Source: Brachybacterium endophyticum
GTDB lineage: Bacteria; Actinomycetota; Actinomycetes; Actinomycetales; Dermabacteraceae
Direction of reading: 5' to 3'
DNA length: 64,000 nucleotides
Assembly (NCBI RefSeq): GCF_003130585.1
Contig: NZ_QFKX01000006.1
Coordinates: forward strand, 145,884-209,883
Shown one piece after another: positions 50,061-61,700 of the stretch (position 1 is its first letter; the number at the start of each line of letters is the position of its first letter). A program made the translations under genes and the position numbers. The notes under the pieces are model-generated. The model searched no databases, was not told where the DNA came from, and saw only the letters and a program-made list of their open reading frames with translations.

Positions 50061-50783
50061 TCATGCCGAGGAAAGGAGCACGCGGAGGTCGAGGGTGAGC
50101 ATCGGCTGGGTATCAACGGCGCTCGAGGCCACAGCGCAGGGAACCGTCCCCGGCAGGTCTTGGATGACGAGACCGAGGGTCGGGCAGGGGGAGCACTCGT
50201 GCACCGCCCACTGCCACACCCCCCGCGCCTGGCGGGGCACGAGAAGGAGCCGGTGCGGATCGATGCGGAGGCCGACGCCCGCGGCCTTCAGAACGGCTTC
50301 CTTGCGGGTCCACAGGTTCACGCGGGCGCGTAGGTCCACGAGTTCCGTGAGGTGCTCGTCTGGGTGCAGGACCGCGGCGTCGAAGCCGTTCCACAGCGCC
50401 TGCGGCAGCTCCTGGATGTCCACGCCGAGCGGAGGCGGTTCCTCCGCGCGGTCCTCGCACGTCGCCACCGCGACGAGGATGTGAGGGCCCGAGGTGGATC
50501 CGGAGAGAGAGGCGCCGACTGTCCGGGGGCGCCCATGGGGGACGCCGCACACGTCGCATGTGCGTTCGATCGGCAGCAGCGGCGCCTCCGCAGCAGGAGC
50601 GCCCAGCACGTGCGCGAGAAGAAGACGCAGCGCGACGCGACCGGCCAGGGTGCGCTCGGCATGGGCCCCTTGGCGCGCGCCGGCCGCGATGAGGTCCTCG
50701 GGCGCGGCGAGCGACGGCATGCCGCCGAGGGAGAGCGCGGCCTTCGCTACGGCGTCGACGGTGGTCCGGAGGGTAGCGATCAC
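50061..50783 (-). CDS. 4'-phosphopantetheinyl transferase (Sfp type)
   Basis: A 240-aa enzyme that moves phosphopantetheine from CoA to the Ser of carrier domains. Motifs: LGVDIQELPQ (usual GVDIE; Mg2+ ligand Asp) and LWTRKEAVLKAAGVGL (W-x-x-KE-x-x-x-K). The N-terminal 75 residues include an alanine-rich helix and a C-x2-C pair (TCDVCGVPHGRP). The GTG start at 50783 overlaps the upstream permease stop (GTGA). It surely activates the three T domains of the NRPS in the same operon. Confidence 0.88.
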   Translation of the reverse strand: MIATLRTTVDAVAKAALSLGGMPSLAAPEDLIAAGARQGAHAERTLAGRVALRLLLAHVLGAPAAEAPLLPIERTCDVCGVPHGRPRTVGASLSGSTSGPHILVAVATCEDRAEEPPPLGVDIQELPQALWNGFDAAVLHPDEHLTELVDLRARVNLWTRKEAVLKAAGVGLRIDPHRLLLVPRQARGVWQWAVHECSPCPTLGLVIQDLPGTVPCAVASSAVDTQPMLTLDLRVLLSSA

Positions 50784-51577
50784 CGACGGCCGATGCTCCG
50801 ATAGCGCATGACCGCCATGGGTGCGAACACGGCGATGAGGGTGATGCAGCACAGCGTCGCGTAGAGGGCGGGATGTTCCGCCGGCCAGCCGCCGGGCGCC
50901 ACGAAGCCCGCAGGGGCCGAGTTCCCGAAGCCGTCGCGTGCGGCGGTCGCGACCGCCGTGACGGGGTTCCAGCGGGCGATGGCCTGCAGCGCGGAGGGGA
51001 GCATGTCGGCCGAGACGAACGCGCCCGAGACGAAGCACACGGGGAACAGCCACAGCAGGCCGACGCTCTGGGCGACCTCCACCGAGCGCGCTGTGAGGGC
51101 GATCAGCGCACCCACCCAGGAGACCGCGAAGGCGAACAGCATCAGCAGGGCGCAGGTGAGCAGGATGGAGCCGATCCCACTGGTGGGTCGCCAGCCGATG
51201 GCGAGCCCGCAGACGAGGATGACGAGGACCGAGATGGCACTCGTGGCGAGGTCCGAGACGGTCCTGCCCAGGATGACCCCGACGCGCGACATCGGCAGGG
51301 CGCGGAATCGGTCGATCAGGCCGGACTGCAGATCCTTCGCGAGGTACACCGCGGTGAACGACGAGTTGAAGGTGAGGGTCTGTGCGAGGATCCCGCCGAT
51401 CAGGAACTCGCGGTACTGATCGCCGCCGAGCGCGCCACCGAACACGAAGGCGAGGATGAGCACGAAGAGGATCGGCTGAGCGATCCCGGTGACGAGGGCG
51501 CCCGGCGTGCGCCGCAGACCGATGAGGTTGCGCCGGGCGATGACCCTGCCGTCGCCGAGGGCTCTCAGGACCCTCAT
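50780..51577 (-). CDS. ABC-2 type exporter permease (DrrB-like)
   Basis: A 265-aa membrane protein with six TM helices and the ABC-2 signature region (ARRNLIGLRRTPGALVTGIAQPILF at the N-terminus; FRALPMSRVGVILGRTVSDL). DrrB-type permeases pair with DrrA ATPases to export antibiotics and siderophores. The start ATG overlaps the ATPase stop; its own stop overlaps the PPTase start. Probable exporter of the NRPS product. Confidence 0.87.
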   Translation of the reverse strand: MRVLRALGDGRVIARRNLIGLRRTPGALVTGIAQPILFVLILAFVFGGALGGDQYREFLIGGILAQTLTFNSSFTAVYLAKDLQSGLIDRFRALPMSRVGVILGRTVSDLATSAISVLVILVCGLAIGWRPTSGIGSILLTCALLMLFAFAVSWVGALIALTARSVEVAQSVGLLWLFPVCFVSGAFVSADMLPSALQAIARWNPVTAVATAARDGFGNSAPAGFVAPGGWPAEHPALYATLCCITLIAVFAPMAVMRYRSIGRR

Positions 51578-52557
51578 CGTGCCGGCTCCGATTCCGGCGA
51601 CCGCCGGGAGCCGCTCGGACGGCCGCCCGACTCCTGGTCCCCGGTCAGGGCGAGGAAGACCTCGTCGAGCGTGGGCTGTCGCAGGGACGCCTCCTCGACG
51701 TCGATGCCTGCTTCCTCGAGAGCGCGGAGCACGCGGCCGAGGCCGCCGACGCCCTCCTCCGTGCTCAGGGTGAGCCGATGCCCGCGGTCGTCCGCGTCGG
51801 CCTCGAGACCGTGCCGGGCGAGAGCCGTGCGGGCGGTGCGCACCTGGTCGACCCTCGTGCACGAGACGTCGATGCGCGAGCCCCCGGCGCGGGACTTGAG
51901 CGTCCTGGCCGACCCCTCCGCGACGATGCGGCCCCGGTCGATCACCGAGATCGAGTCGGCGAGCCGGTCCGCCTCCTCCAGGTACTGGGTGGTCAGCAGG
52001 ACCGTCACCCCGTCCGCCGTGAGGGAGTCCACCGCATCCCACGTGTCACGCCGCCCTCGCGGGTCCAGTCCCGTCGTGGGCTCGTCGAGGATGACCACCG
52101 GCGGGCGCGCGATCACCGCGCCGGCGAGGTCGAGGCGTCGGCGCATGCCACCGGAGTACTGGCCGGCCAGCAGCGTGTCGGCGACGTCCTCGAGGCGGAA
52201 GTCGGCCAGCAGTCTCCGGGCCCGCTCGACGGCCGTGCGCCGGGGCATGCCGTAGAGCCGTGCCACCATCCGCAGGTTCTCGAAGCCGGTCAGGCGCTCG
52301 TCGACCGCGGCGTACTGGCCGGAGACGCCGAGACTGCGCCGCACGTCGTCGGGATGCGAACGCACGGAGCGGCCGGCGACGAGGGCGTCGCCGCCGTCCG
52401 GGGAGAGGAGCGTCGTCAGGACCCGCACGATCGTGGTCTTGCCCGCGCCGTTGGGCCCCAGCAGGCCGTGCACCGTGCCCGCGGGGACCTCGAGGTCGAC
52501 GCCGTCCAGTGCCGTCCGCCCGCCGAACCGCTTGACGAGGCCGTGCAGGGCGATCAC
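51574..52557 (-). CDS. ABC transporter ATP-binding protein (DrrA-like)
   Basis: A 327-aa ATPase: Walker A GPNGAGKTT (near residue 37), signature YSGGMRRRLDLA, Walker B VVILDEPTTGLDP, switch His replaced by Gln (LTTQYLEEAD), as in all DrrA-type proteins. The C-terminal 90 residues are the extra daunorubicin-resistance-type domain. The GTG start at 52557 overlaps the MbtH stop (GTGA). It energises the DrrB-like permease. Confidence 0.9.
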   Translation of the reverse strand: MIALHGLVKRFGGRTALDGVDLEVPAGTVHGLLGPNGAGKTTIVRVLTTLLSPDGGDALVAGRSVRSHPDDVRRSLGVSGQYAAVDERLTGFENLRMVARLYGMPRRTAVERARRLLADFRLEDVADTLLAGQYSGGMRRRLDLAGAVIARPPVVILDEPTTGLDPRGRRDTWDAVDSLTADGVTVLLTTQYLEEADRLADSISVIDRGRIVAEGSARTLKSRAGGSRIDVSCTRVDQVRTARTALARHGLEADADDRGHRLTLSTEEGVGGLGRVLRALEEAGIDVEEASLRQPTLDEVFLALTGDQESGGRPSGSRRSPESEPAR

Positions 52558-52769
52558 GAGGCCTCTCGCGCTCCGTCCTCGGACCGAGCGGGAGTGATGT
52601 CGGACCAGGAGGCCGAGACATGGCCGAGGCAGTCGGTGCGCGAGCCGGGTCCGAAGACCGCGACCCAGCCGCGGGGGAGGTCCGCGGACTCGGGCCACAG
52701 CGAGTGCTGGCCACGCTCGTTCACGAGAACTCGGAAGGTGCCGTCGGGGTCGTCGAAGGGGTTGGTCAT
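52554..52769 (-). CDS. MbtH-like protein
   Basis: A 71-aa MbtH-family chaperone for NRPS adenylation domains. The family pattern is complete: [33 protein letters not shown] with the conserved Asn, Glu and Trp residues, and the third Trp region (here [10 protein letters not shown]; usual form is YIEENWTDMRP). It overlaps the NRPS stop by 4 bp and should be needed for A-domain activity. Confidence 0.95.
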   Translation of the reverse strand: MTNPFDDPDGTFRVLVNERGQHSLWPESADLPRGWVAVFGPGSRTDCLGHVSASWSDITPARSEDGAREAS

Positions 52770-55700
52770 CGTGCGCTTCCTCTGCCGTCGTCAGGTCGGG
52801 TTCGAGAGTGATTCGGAGCGCTCGGCGATCCGGTTCGGTGTGATCCGGCGGAGCCGAGGATCGTGTCGAGCCACGCCGCGACCTCGCGCGCCGCCGGATC
52901 GGACAGGAGGTCGGAATGCCGCGAGGCGACCCGCTCCACGGTCACGGCCCCACGGACGTACGGCGCCCAGGCCTCCGGTGCGGGGCGCTCCTCCGGCACC
53001 CGAGCGGTGGCCTCGATCAGCTCCAGGTCGCCGTCGACGACCGGCAGGGCGGCGTCGTCCAGGAGCGCCGCCACCTGCGGGAAGCGAGCCGCCATGCGCT
53101 GGGCCGCTGCGGCGGGAACGTTCCCCAGGGCGTTGCCGGCCGCCCTGAGGGTCGCGAGGACGGTGGAGACGTCCAGTCGGCCCTCCGGTATCGACGCTCC
53201 CTGGGCATCGAGGAAGGCGCGCCAGCGCTCCTGCTCGTCCCGGACGCCGTGCAGCGCATCCTGACCCGGGTAGGCGTCGAGGACCGCGAGCAGGGCGACC
53301 TCCTCACCGGCGCTCTGCAGGCGGGCGGCGATCCGATGGGCGATGCGACCTCCGAGCGAATACCCCAGCAGGTGGTACGGGCCGTGGCTCTGGACGGATC
53401 GGATGGCACGCAGATAATGGTCCAGCAGATCGTCGAGGGTCTCGTCGGCATCCGCCGCGTCGTCCCCGTCGGCCGACAGCGCGAGGCCCGGGACCTGCAG
53501 CCCGATCACCGGCCGTGTCGTGCTCAGATGCGGCAGGAGCCCGGAGAAGGCCCACGCGAGACCGCTGGCCGGATGGACGGCGAACAGCGGGTCGCCCCGG
53601 CCGTCGGGCCGCAGCGGCAGCACGACGCCGAGCGCGTCGTGCTCGGCCGCGGGCCCCGGGGCGTGCTCGTCGGCATCGAGCGCCGCGGCGAGTCCCGCCA
53701 CGGTCGGCGTGCGCAGGAGGACATGGATCGGGACCTCGCGCCCCAGCGCCCGACCGATCGCCGCCGTCGCGGGACGGGCGACGAAGGAGTGCCCTCCCCG
53801 TGCGAAGAACGAGTCGTCAGCGCGGACGCCCTCGACCTCCAGCACCTCGGCGAAGGCCTCGGCGACGACGGTCTCGGTCCCCGGGCGCGGGGAGCGCCCC
53901 GCACCGCCGGAGAACGTCGGGTCGGGAAGGGCGCGCGCGTCCACCTTTCCGTTCGACGTCAGCGGGATGTCCTGGATCGGGGTGATCGCCGAAGGGAGCA
54001 TGTACTCAGGAAGCCGTGCGGCGAGCACCTGCTCGAGCCGGTCCCGCAGGCCCTCGGCCTCCACGCCGGGCGCCGGCACCACCCACGCGGCGAGCACGGT
54101 GCCGCGGGCGCCGTCGACCGTGCGCACGACCGCCTGCGCGACGGTGTCCTGCGCGGTGATGACGGCGGCGATCTCGCCGGGCTCGATCCGATGCCCGCGG
54201 ATCTTCACCTGGTCGTCGATGCGCCCGAGGGCGATGACGGGCGCTCTGTGCCCCGGTTCCGCGTCCCGCACGGAGACGAGATCGCCGGTGCGGTACATGC
54301 GGCTCCCGTCGCCCGCGAACGGGTCGGCGACGAAGCGCCCGACGGTTGCGGCCGGATCGCCGAGATATCCGTCGGCGAGCTGAGGGCCGCTGAGCCAGAG
54401 CTCACCGATGCTGCCGACGGGCACCGGACGCAGATCCGCGTCCAGGACCCGGGCGACGGTTCCGCAGGTGGGTGCTCCGAGGACGGGTCGCACGCTGTCG
54501 GCGAGGGGAGCGACCAGCGTGTCGACGCCCGCCTCGGTGGGCCCGTAGAGGTTCCACCCCTGGACCGCGCGGCGCTCGCGCACCCAGTCCCACAGACCGG
54601 GGTCGACGGGCTCCCCGCCCAGCAGCAGGAGGAAGGGATCCTCCGGGTCCCGGCCATCGAGCAGGTCTGTCAGCCCGGTCTGCCCGCGCAGGGCGTCGAC
54701 ATGGCCCGGGGTGGCCTCCCAGGCATCGATCCGCTCCCGCGCGAACAGGGCGACCAGAGCCTCGGGGTCCCTGCGCACGAGGTCGTCGACCACATGGACC
54801 TCGTGCCCCGCGACGCACCAGAGGAGGGGATCGAGGGCGGCGTCGAAGCCGACTCCCGTGGTGTGGGCGAGTCGCAGACGGCGGCGTGAGGGGTCGGGGA
54901 GGAGGGTCGAGCGGTGGCTGGTCAGGAGTCGTGTGAGGGCACGGTGGGGAACCCGGACGCCCTTCGGCGTCCCGGTGGTGCCCGAGGTGAAGATGACGTA
55001 GGCGCCGTCCTCGGGCTCCGGGAGGTGCTGCGGGGGCTCGCCAGCGGGGAGGGCGTCGATCGGCAGGATGCGCTCCGCATCGAGTCCCGACGCGCGCGCG
55101 CTCTCCACGGCCTCCTGCTCACCGGCATGGCCGCTGTGCAGCAGAAGACGCGGTGCCGATGCCCGCATCATGGCCATGACCCGCTCGGCGGGCAGGCCGA
55201 TGTCGAGTGGGACCGCGACCCCGCCCGCCCTCCAGATGCCGAGCATCCCGGCGACGGAGTCGCTGCCGCGGCGCACGGCGAGAGCGACGCGGTCCCCGGT
55301 CCCGACGCCGGCGGCGCGGAGGCCTCCGGCGATCCCGTCGACGCGAGCGGCGAGCTCGGCGGTCGTCAGTGCTCGATCCGGGCCGACGAGCGCCGGTGCG
55401 TCCGGGCGCGAGGCGGCGGAGTCCGTGAGAGCCGCGAGCACGCTCTGCGCGGGTGCCGTCGCGGCCCAGGGGGTCAGAGGCGTCGACGGCGGCCCCGCGG
55501 GGATCCTGTCGAAGCGCGACCCGGGGTCCTCGGCGATGCCGCCGAGGAAGGCGCGCCAGCGGTCGATGAGTCCGCGAGCGGCGAGATCGCTGAACAGCTC
55601 CGCGTCGTACTCGAGGATTCCCTCGATGCCGCCTCCGGCGCCGGGCCGGAGGGTGAAGGACAGGTCGACCTTCGCGGCGCCCGTCGTCTCGGGGTCACCG

Positions 55701-58700
55701 CGGGTGACGGCGACGCCCGGCAGGTCCAGGACGGCCCCGTCCGTCTCTTCGAGGGAGAGCATGGTCTGGAACAGCGGATGGCGTCCGAACCGGCGTGCAG
55801 GGGCCACGGCCTCGACGATGCGCTCGAAGGGGATGCCATCGTCCTCCATCGCGGCCAGAGCGGCCTCGCGGGCGCGCCCCACGACGTCGCCGAACGTCAT
55901 GGCCCCGTCGACCCGCATCCGGAGCGGAAGAGTGGTGACGAAGAATCCGACGAGGTCGGCGAGGTCGGGGTCGTCCCGCCCGGCGGAGGGCGCCCCGATC
56001 ACGATGTCGTCGCCCGCCCCGATGCGCTGCAGATAGGAGACGAGCGCGGCGAGCCAGGTGTGGAACCCGGTGCCGCCGGCGGCACGCCCCTGATGCAGGA
56101 GAGACTCGGCGACCTCGGCGGGGATCGTGAAGACCAGGGAGTGCGCGGGACGCGTGCCGGCCTCTCCCCGCGGGCCGTCGGCAGGCAGCTCCAGCTCCTC
56201 GGGCGCGCCCTCGAGGCGATCCGCCCAGGCGGCGAGACGGGGGTCCTGCGCCGGGTCCTCGGCGTGACGCATGCGCTGGTGACGGGCGTGATCGGCGAAC
56301 TGCACGGCCAGCGGGCGGGTCGCCGAGCGCATACCGCCGGAGCGGGCGCTGTACGCCGTGGACAGGTCGCGTGTGAGCGGGCTCAGCGAGGCGCCGTCGG
56401 TCGCGATGTGGTGGATGGCGAGGGTCAGATGCCAGCGTTCGTCGCCCGTCCGCTCCAGCCCGGCGCGCAGGGGGATCCGCGCGGCGAGGTCGAATCCCGC
56501 GGTGATGTCGATCGGGCCCTCCTGGAGGATGCCGACGGGCGGATCGAGCACGCGCTGGACTCCTCGGCCCTCCACCTCGGGGAAGACGGTGCGCAGGATC
56601 TCGTGGCGGGCCACGAGATCGTCGATCGCGCCGCCGAGCGCCTCGACGTCGAGGTCCCCCTCGAGGTCGCACTCGAGCAGCACCGTGTACTCGGCCGACG
56701 AGGGGTCGAGGCGGTGCAGGAACCACAGGCGCTCCTGGTCGGGGGAGAGCGGGAGCTCCTCGTCGCGAGGGCGCGGATGGTCCTGCACCCACTCCCGCAG
56801 CCGCCCCGACACGGCGGTGCCCCCACCCGAGGACGGGGCATCGGACGAGTCCTGGTGCCGCGGGGTCACACTCTCGGTCCCGGTCCCCTGCGCCCTCACG
56901 TCGGCCAGCAGCTGAGCCGCGGTGGGGTGGTCGAAGACTGCACGCACGGGGAGCGCCGCGCCGAACTCCTCCCGGATCCTGCCGACGAGGCGGACGGCGA
57001 GGAGCGAGTGGCCCCCCAGCTCGAAGAAGTCCTCGTCCGGGCCGGGCTCCGTCACGGCGAGCACCTCCGCCAGCACGTGGCACATCCGCTGCTCGGCCTC
57101 GTCGCGAGGACCGCGATGCGGGTCTGCGGAACGCTGGGGATCCGGGAGCGCCGGGACGTCGACCTTGCCGTTCGCGTTCAGCGGCAGCTCCGGGAGGACG
57201 AGCACGCTCGTCGGGACCATGTAGGCGGGCAGCTCGTCCCGGGCGCGCCGGCGCACCTCCTCCGGATCGACCTCTCCGCTCACCCAGGCGGCGATCCGCT
57301 CCGTGCCCTCACCGCCGGGCGCCACCACCCGGACGACGGCGGCACGCACGCCGGCAGAGCGCTCCAGGGCGCTCTCGACGTCCCCTGTCTCGATGCGGTA
57401 GCCGCGCAGTTTGACCTGGTCGTCCATGCGGCGCACGAAGCGCAGCGAGCCGTCGGCGCCACGGCGCACCACGTCCCCCGTGCGGTACATCCGCTCCCCG
57501 TCGCCGGTGGGATCGGCGATGAAGCGGGAGGCGGTCTCCGCTGAGCGGCCGCGGTAGCCGTCGGCGAGAGTCGCGCCCGAGAGGTAGAGCTCCCCCTCGA
57601 CACCGGCGGGGACCGGACGCAGCAGATCGTCGAGCACGCGGATGGCGACCCCGTCGACGGGGCGCCCGAGGACCACGGCCCCAGAGCGGATCGGCGCGAC
57701 CAGGGCGTCGACCGTGGCCTCGCTCGGCCCGTACAGGTTCCGCCCCTCGAGGACATCGCTGCGGGCGATCAGGTCCCAGAGGGACGGAGGGACGGCCTCG
57801 CCGCCGAGCGCCAGCAGCAGGGAGCCGGACCCGGTGAGGGCGGCGTCCTCGAGGCCGGCCTCGACGAGCCGGTTCGCGTACGAGGGGGTCGTCTCGAGCA
57901 CGTCGATGCGTTCGCGGCCGATCGCGTCGAGGACCGCCTCGGCGTCGGCCTGGACGTGCTCGTCCGCCATGATCAGCGTGCTGCCGGCGACCAGCCAGAG
58001 GACCGGGTCCCAGGCGGCGTCGAAGGCGATGCCCGAGACGTGCAGCATCCGGGCTGCTCGGCCCAGACGGTCCCGCAGGGGGCCGATGAGCGTCCTCTCG
58101 TGATGACGCAGAAGGGTGCCGAGCGCGGCGTGCGAGACTTGCACGCCCTTGGGATCGCCGGTCGTCCCGGACGTGTGGATGAGGTAGGCCGTGTCCTCGA
58201 TGCCCGGCTGAGCGGGCGCCGATGCGCCCGACGGCAGATCACCCGGAGAGAGGACGATCGTCGTCGCGCTGGGCTCGGCCGGCCCGTACGACCCGAGGGG
58301 GCCGTCGGCCGGGCGGGGCACCTGCTGGCGCAGAGCGCGGAACCGCGAGGGATCGCCGGTCAGCAGGGCCCGTGGGTCCGCTGAGTCCAGGACGCGTGCG
58401 AGGCGCGCATCGGGGTGGGAGGCGTCCAGCGGGACGGCGACGGCGCCGGCCCGGAGCACGCCGAGCAGGACGGCGATGGCGTCCCTGTCGCGAGGGAGGG
58501 CGAGAGCGACCCGGTCTCCCCGCACGATACCGATCCCGGCCAGTCCCGCTGCGACCTCCTCGACGCGCGCGAGCAGCTCCGCCGCCGTGAGCGCACCATG
58601 GGCGTCGACCAGCGCGGGACCCTGCGGCCGAGTCCGTGCGGTGGCGGCGAGACGCTCCAGGATCGTGAGGGGAGCGCTGTGCTCCGGGCCGCGGTCGCGT

Positions 58701-61700
58701 GCCGCCAGGGCGCGCAGCTCGCCGGGCGACGCGGTGGGCAGATCGCTCAGGCGGGCCGACGGGTCCGTCACCAGCTGTGCGAGCACGCGCTCCAGGGAAT
58801 CGCGCATCCTCTCGACGGTGGAGGCGTCGAACAGTGCCCGGTCGAAGCCGAGCGCCACCGTGAGCGCACCGTCCTCGCCCTCCGGTGCGGTGACGTCGAC
58901 CAGGAGATCGGCCTTGACCCCCGAGCTCGTGGAGGGTGCGGGGACATCGACGTCGACGCCCGGCAGGTCGAGCCGGGCCGCCGGTGCGTTCTGGAGCGTC
59001 AGCAGCACCTGCACGAGAGGAGGGAGATCGGGGCTCCGCGGAGGCCTGACGGCTTCGACGACGGCGTCGAAGGGTAGGTCCTGGTGCGCGTACGCGTCGG
59101 TGTTCGCGGCGCGGACGCGCTCGAGGAGCTCGTCGAGGCGCGGGTCGCCGTGCAGCGAGGTGCGCAGCGCGACGGTGTTCACGAAGAATCCGACGAGGTC
59201 CTCCAGCCGGGCGTCTGCGCGCCCGGCGACAGGGGTCCCGAGCACCACATCATCGCCGGTCCCGTGCTGATGCAGCGCCGCGGCCAGGGCCGTGTGCAGC
59301 ACGATGAACAGGCTGGTGCGGTGCGCGGCGGCGAGCGCGCGCACGGCGGCGTGGTGCCGTGGGGACAGGTCGAGGCGGATCTCGCCGACGCCCTGCTGCG
59401 CCGTGTCCCCCGGGTTCGCGGCCCCTCGGGGGCGATCGCGCGGCAGGGAGATCTCCGGGGGCGCGCCCGCGAGGGTGCGCTCCCAGAACGCCGTGAGGAC
59501 CGCCCGCTGGCTGTGGGGGTCCTCCGCGTCGCCGAGCCGGTCCTGATGCCAGACGGCCGCATCCGCGAAGTCCACGGGGAGCGTCGGCAGATGGGGGGCC
59601 CGTCCCTCGTGCCGCGCCGCGTACGCGTCGCCGAGGTCACGGGCGAACGGCGCCAGGGACCAGCCGTCGGTCGCGATGTGATGCATCGTGATCACGAGGG
59701 TCGCGCGGTCCGCGGCGGAGCGCAGCAGCACGGCGCGCAGCGGGATCTCCCGGGTGAGATCGAAGGGACGCCGGGTCTCCGTCGCGATGACGGCGTCCAC
59801 CCGGGCCGGCGGCACCTCGACGCAGAGGAGGGGCGAGGGCACCTGATCGGCGGGGAGGACCCGCTGGACGGGTTCGCCGTGCTCCGCGGGCAGGAGGGTG
59901 CGCAGGGGCTCGTGGCGGGAGATCACGTCGTCGAGAGCCGCCCGCAGAGCGCCGACGTCGAGGGCTCCCTCGAGATGCAACACGATCGGGACCGCATAGG
60001 CGGCCGAGTCCGGTTCCAGCTGGTGGAGGAACCACAGGCGGCGCTGGTTGGGGGACGCCGGAACCGGATCGGGACGTGCGCCGCGCTCGGGGCGCGGGGA
60101 GACGGCCGCGCCGGGGGAGTCCTGCAGGGCGCGGGCGAGGGCGGCGACCGTCGGATGCTCGAAGACGTCCCGCACGGTGACCCCCCGATCGAGGTCGGCG
60201 CTGAGCCGAGAGGCGAGCCTCGTGGCCAGCAGAGAGTGGCCGCCGGCGGCGAAGAAGTCCTCGTCGACGCCGATGTCGGTGCGCTCCAGGACGGCGCCGA
60301 AGCCGGTGGCCACGGCGCGCTCGGCGGCGGAGCGGGGAGGGCGGGAGGCGCCGCCGCCGGTGAGCGTGGCGGGATCGGGCAGGCCGGAGCGGTCGATCTT
60401 CCCGTTGGCCGTGGCCGGGAGCCGGGGCAGCGACAGGACCACCGCGGGCACCATGTAGTCGGGAAGGTGCTCGCGCAGAGCACCGCGGATCGACTCCGCC
60501 GCCTCGGCTCCCTTACCGGCGGCGGCGCCGGGGCCGGCCGAGGTTCCGGTCCCGCCGGTCGACACGTAGCCGATGAGCCGCGCGGACGGCCCTTCCCCGC
60601 GGACGATCGCCGCGGCGGCCACGACGCCCTCCTGCCGGCGCAGGGCGGCCTCGACCTCGTCCAGCTCGACCCTGTAGCCGCGGATCTTCACCTGGTCGTC
60701 GGTGCGTCCGAGGAACCTCAGCGTGCCGTCATGGCGGCGCCTGACCCGGTCGCCCGTGCGGTACATCCTGGAGCCGTCTGCGGCGAACGGGTCGGCGACG
60801 AAGCGCTGGGCGTCCAGGTCCGGTCGGCCGATGTATCCCCGGGCGACCCCGTGCCCCGCCAGATACAGCTCGCCCACCCCACGGTCGGGGACCGGGGACA
60901 GCGCTGCGTCGAGGACGTAGTGGCGGCTGCCGGCCACGGAGGCGCCGAGATGCGGGCGGCGGCCGGTCGCAATGGGGGCGACCATGCTGTCCACCGTCGA
61001 CTCGGTGGGCCCGTAGAGATTCACTGCATGCACGTCGTCACGGGCCGCGAGAGCCGCCCAGAGCTCCTCGCCCACGGCCTCGCCGCCCAGGGCGATCTCG
61101 CTCGGTCGGTGCTCGCGGTCCAGCATCCCGGCGTCGATCAGTGCCTCGGCGAAGGATGGGGTGGTCTCGAGGGCATCGATGCGCTCCCGGTCCAGGAGGG
61201 CGGCGAGGCGCTCGGGGTCCCGGCGGGTCTCGTCGTCGACGATGTGGAGCTCATGGCCGGAGATCAGCCACAGCAGCGGGTCCCAGGAGGCGTCGAAAGA
61301 GAGTCCGGCGGTGTGGGCGGCACGCACGGGCCGCCCGAGCCGCTGGGAGGCCGGATCGTGCCACGTCCGTCGATGATGCTCGTGCAGGGCATGCAGGGAC
61401 AGGTGCTCGACGGCGACACCTTTCGGGCGCCCGGTGCTGCCCGACGTGAAGATGACGTAGGCGAGGTCGTCCGGGCCGATCGGGGGAAGGGGCGTCGAAT
61501 CCTCCGTCCGCCGGCACCAGGACGCGGTGTCGGTGTCGATCACGGTGGTCGGAACGTCGAACGCGGCACCGTCCTCCCGGTCCCTGGCCAGCTGCTGCGA
61601 CGTCGTCAGCAGCGCGGCGGGCTCGGCATCGCTGATCATGTCCGCCACCCGGCCGACGGGGTAGGCGGGGTCCAGGGGCATGAAGGCGCCCCCTGCCCGC

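Noticed and set aside
54914..57544. Very long plus-strand open frame (876 codons) and similar ones at 59084-61957 and 53,000-54,900
   Set aside because: They lie antisense to the NRPS, have no domains and arise from its high GC3 codon pattern.
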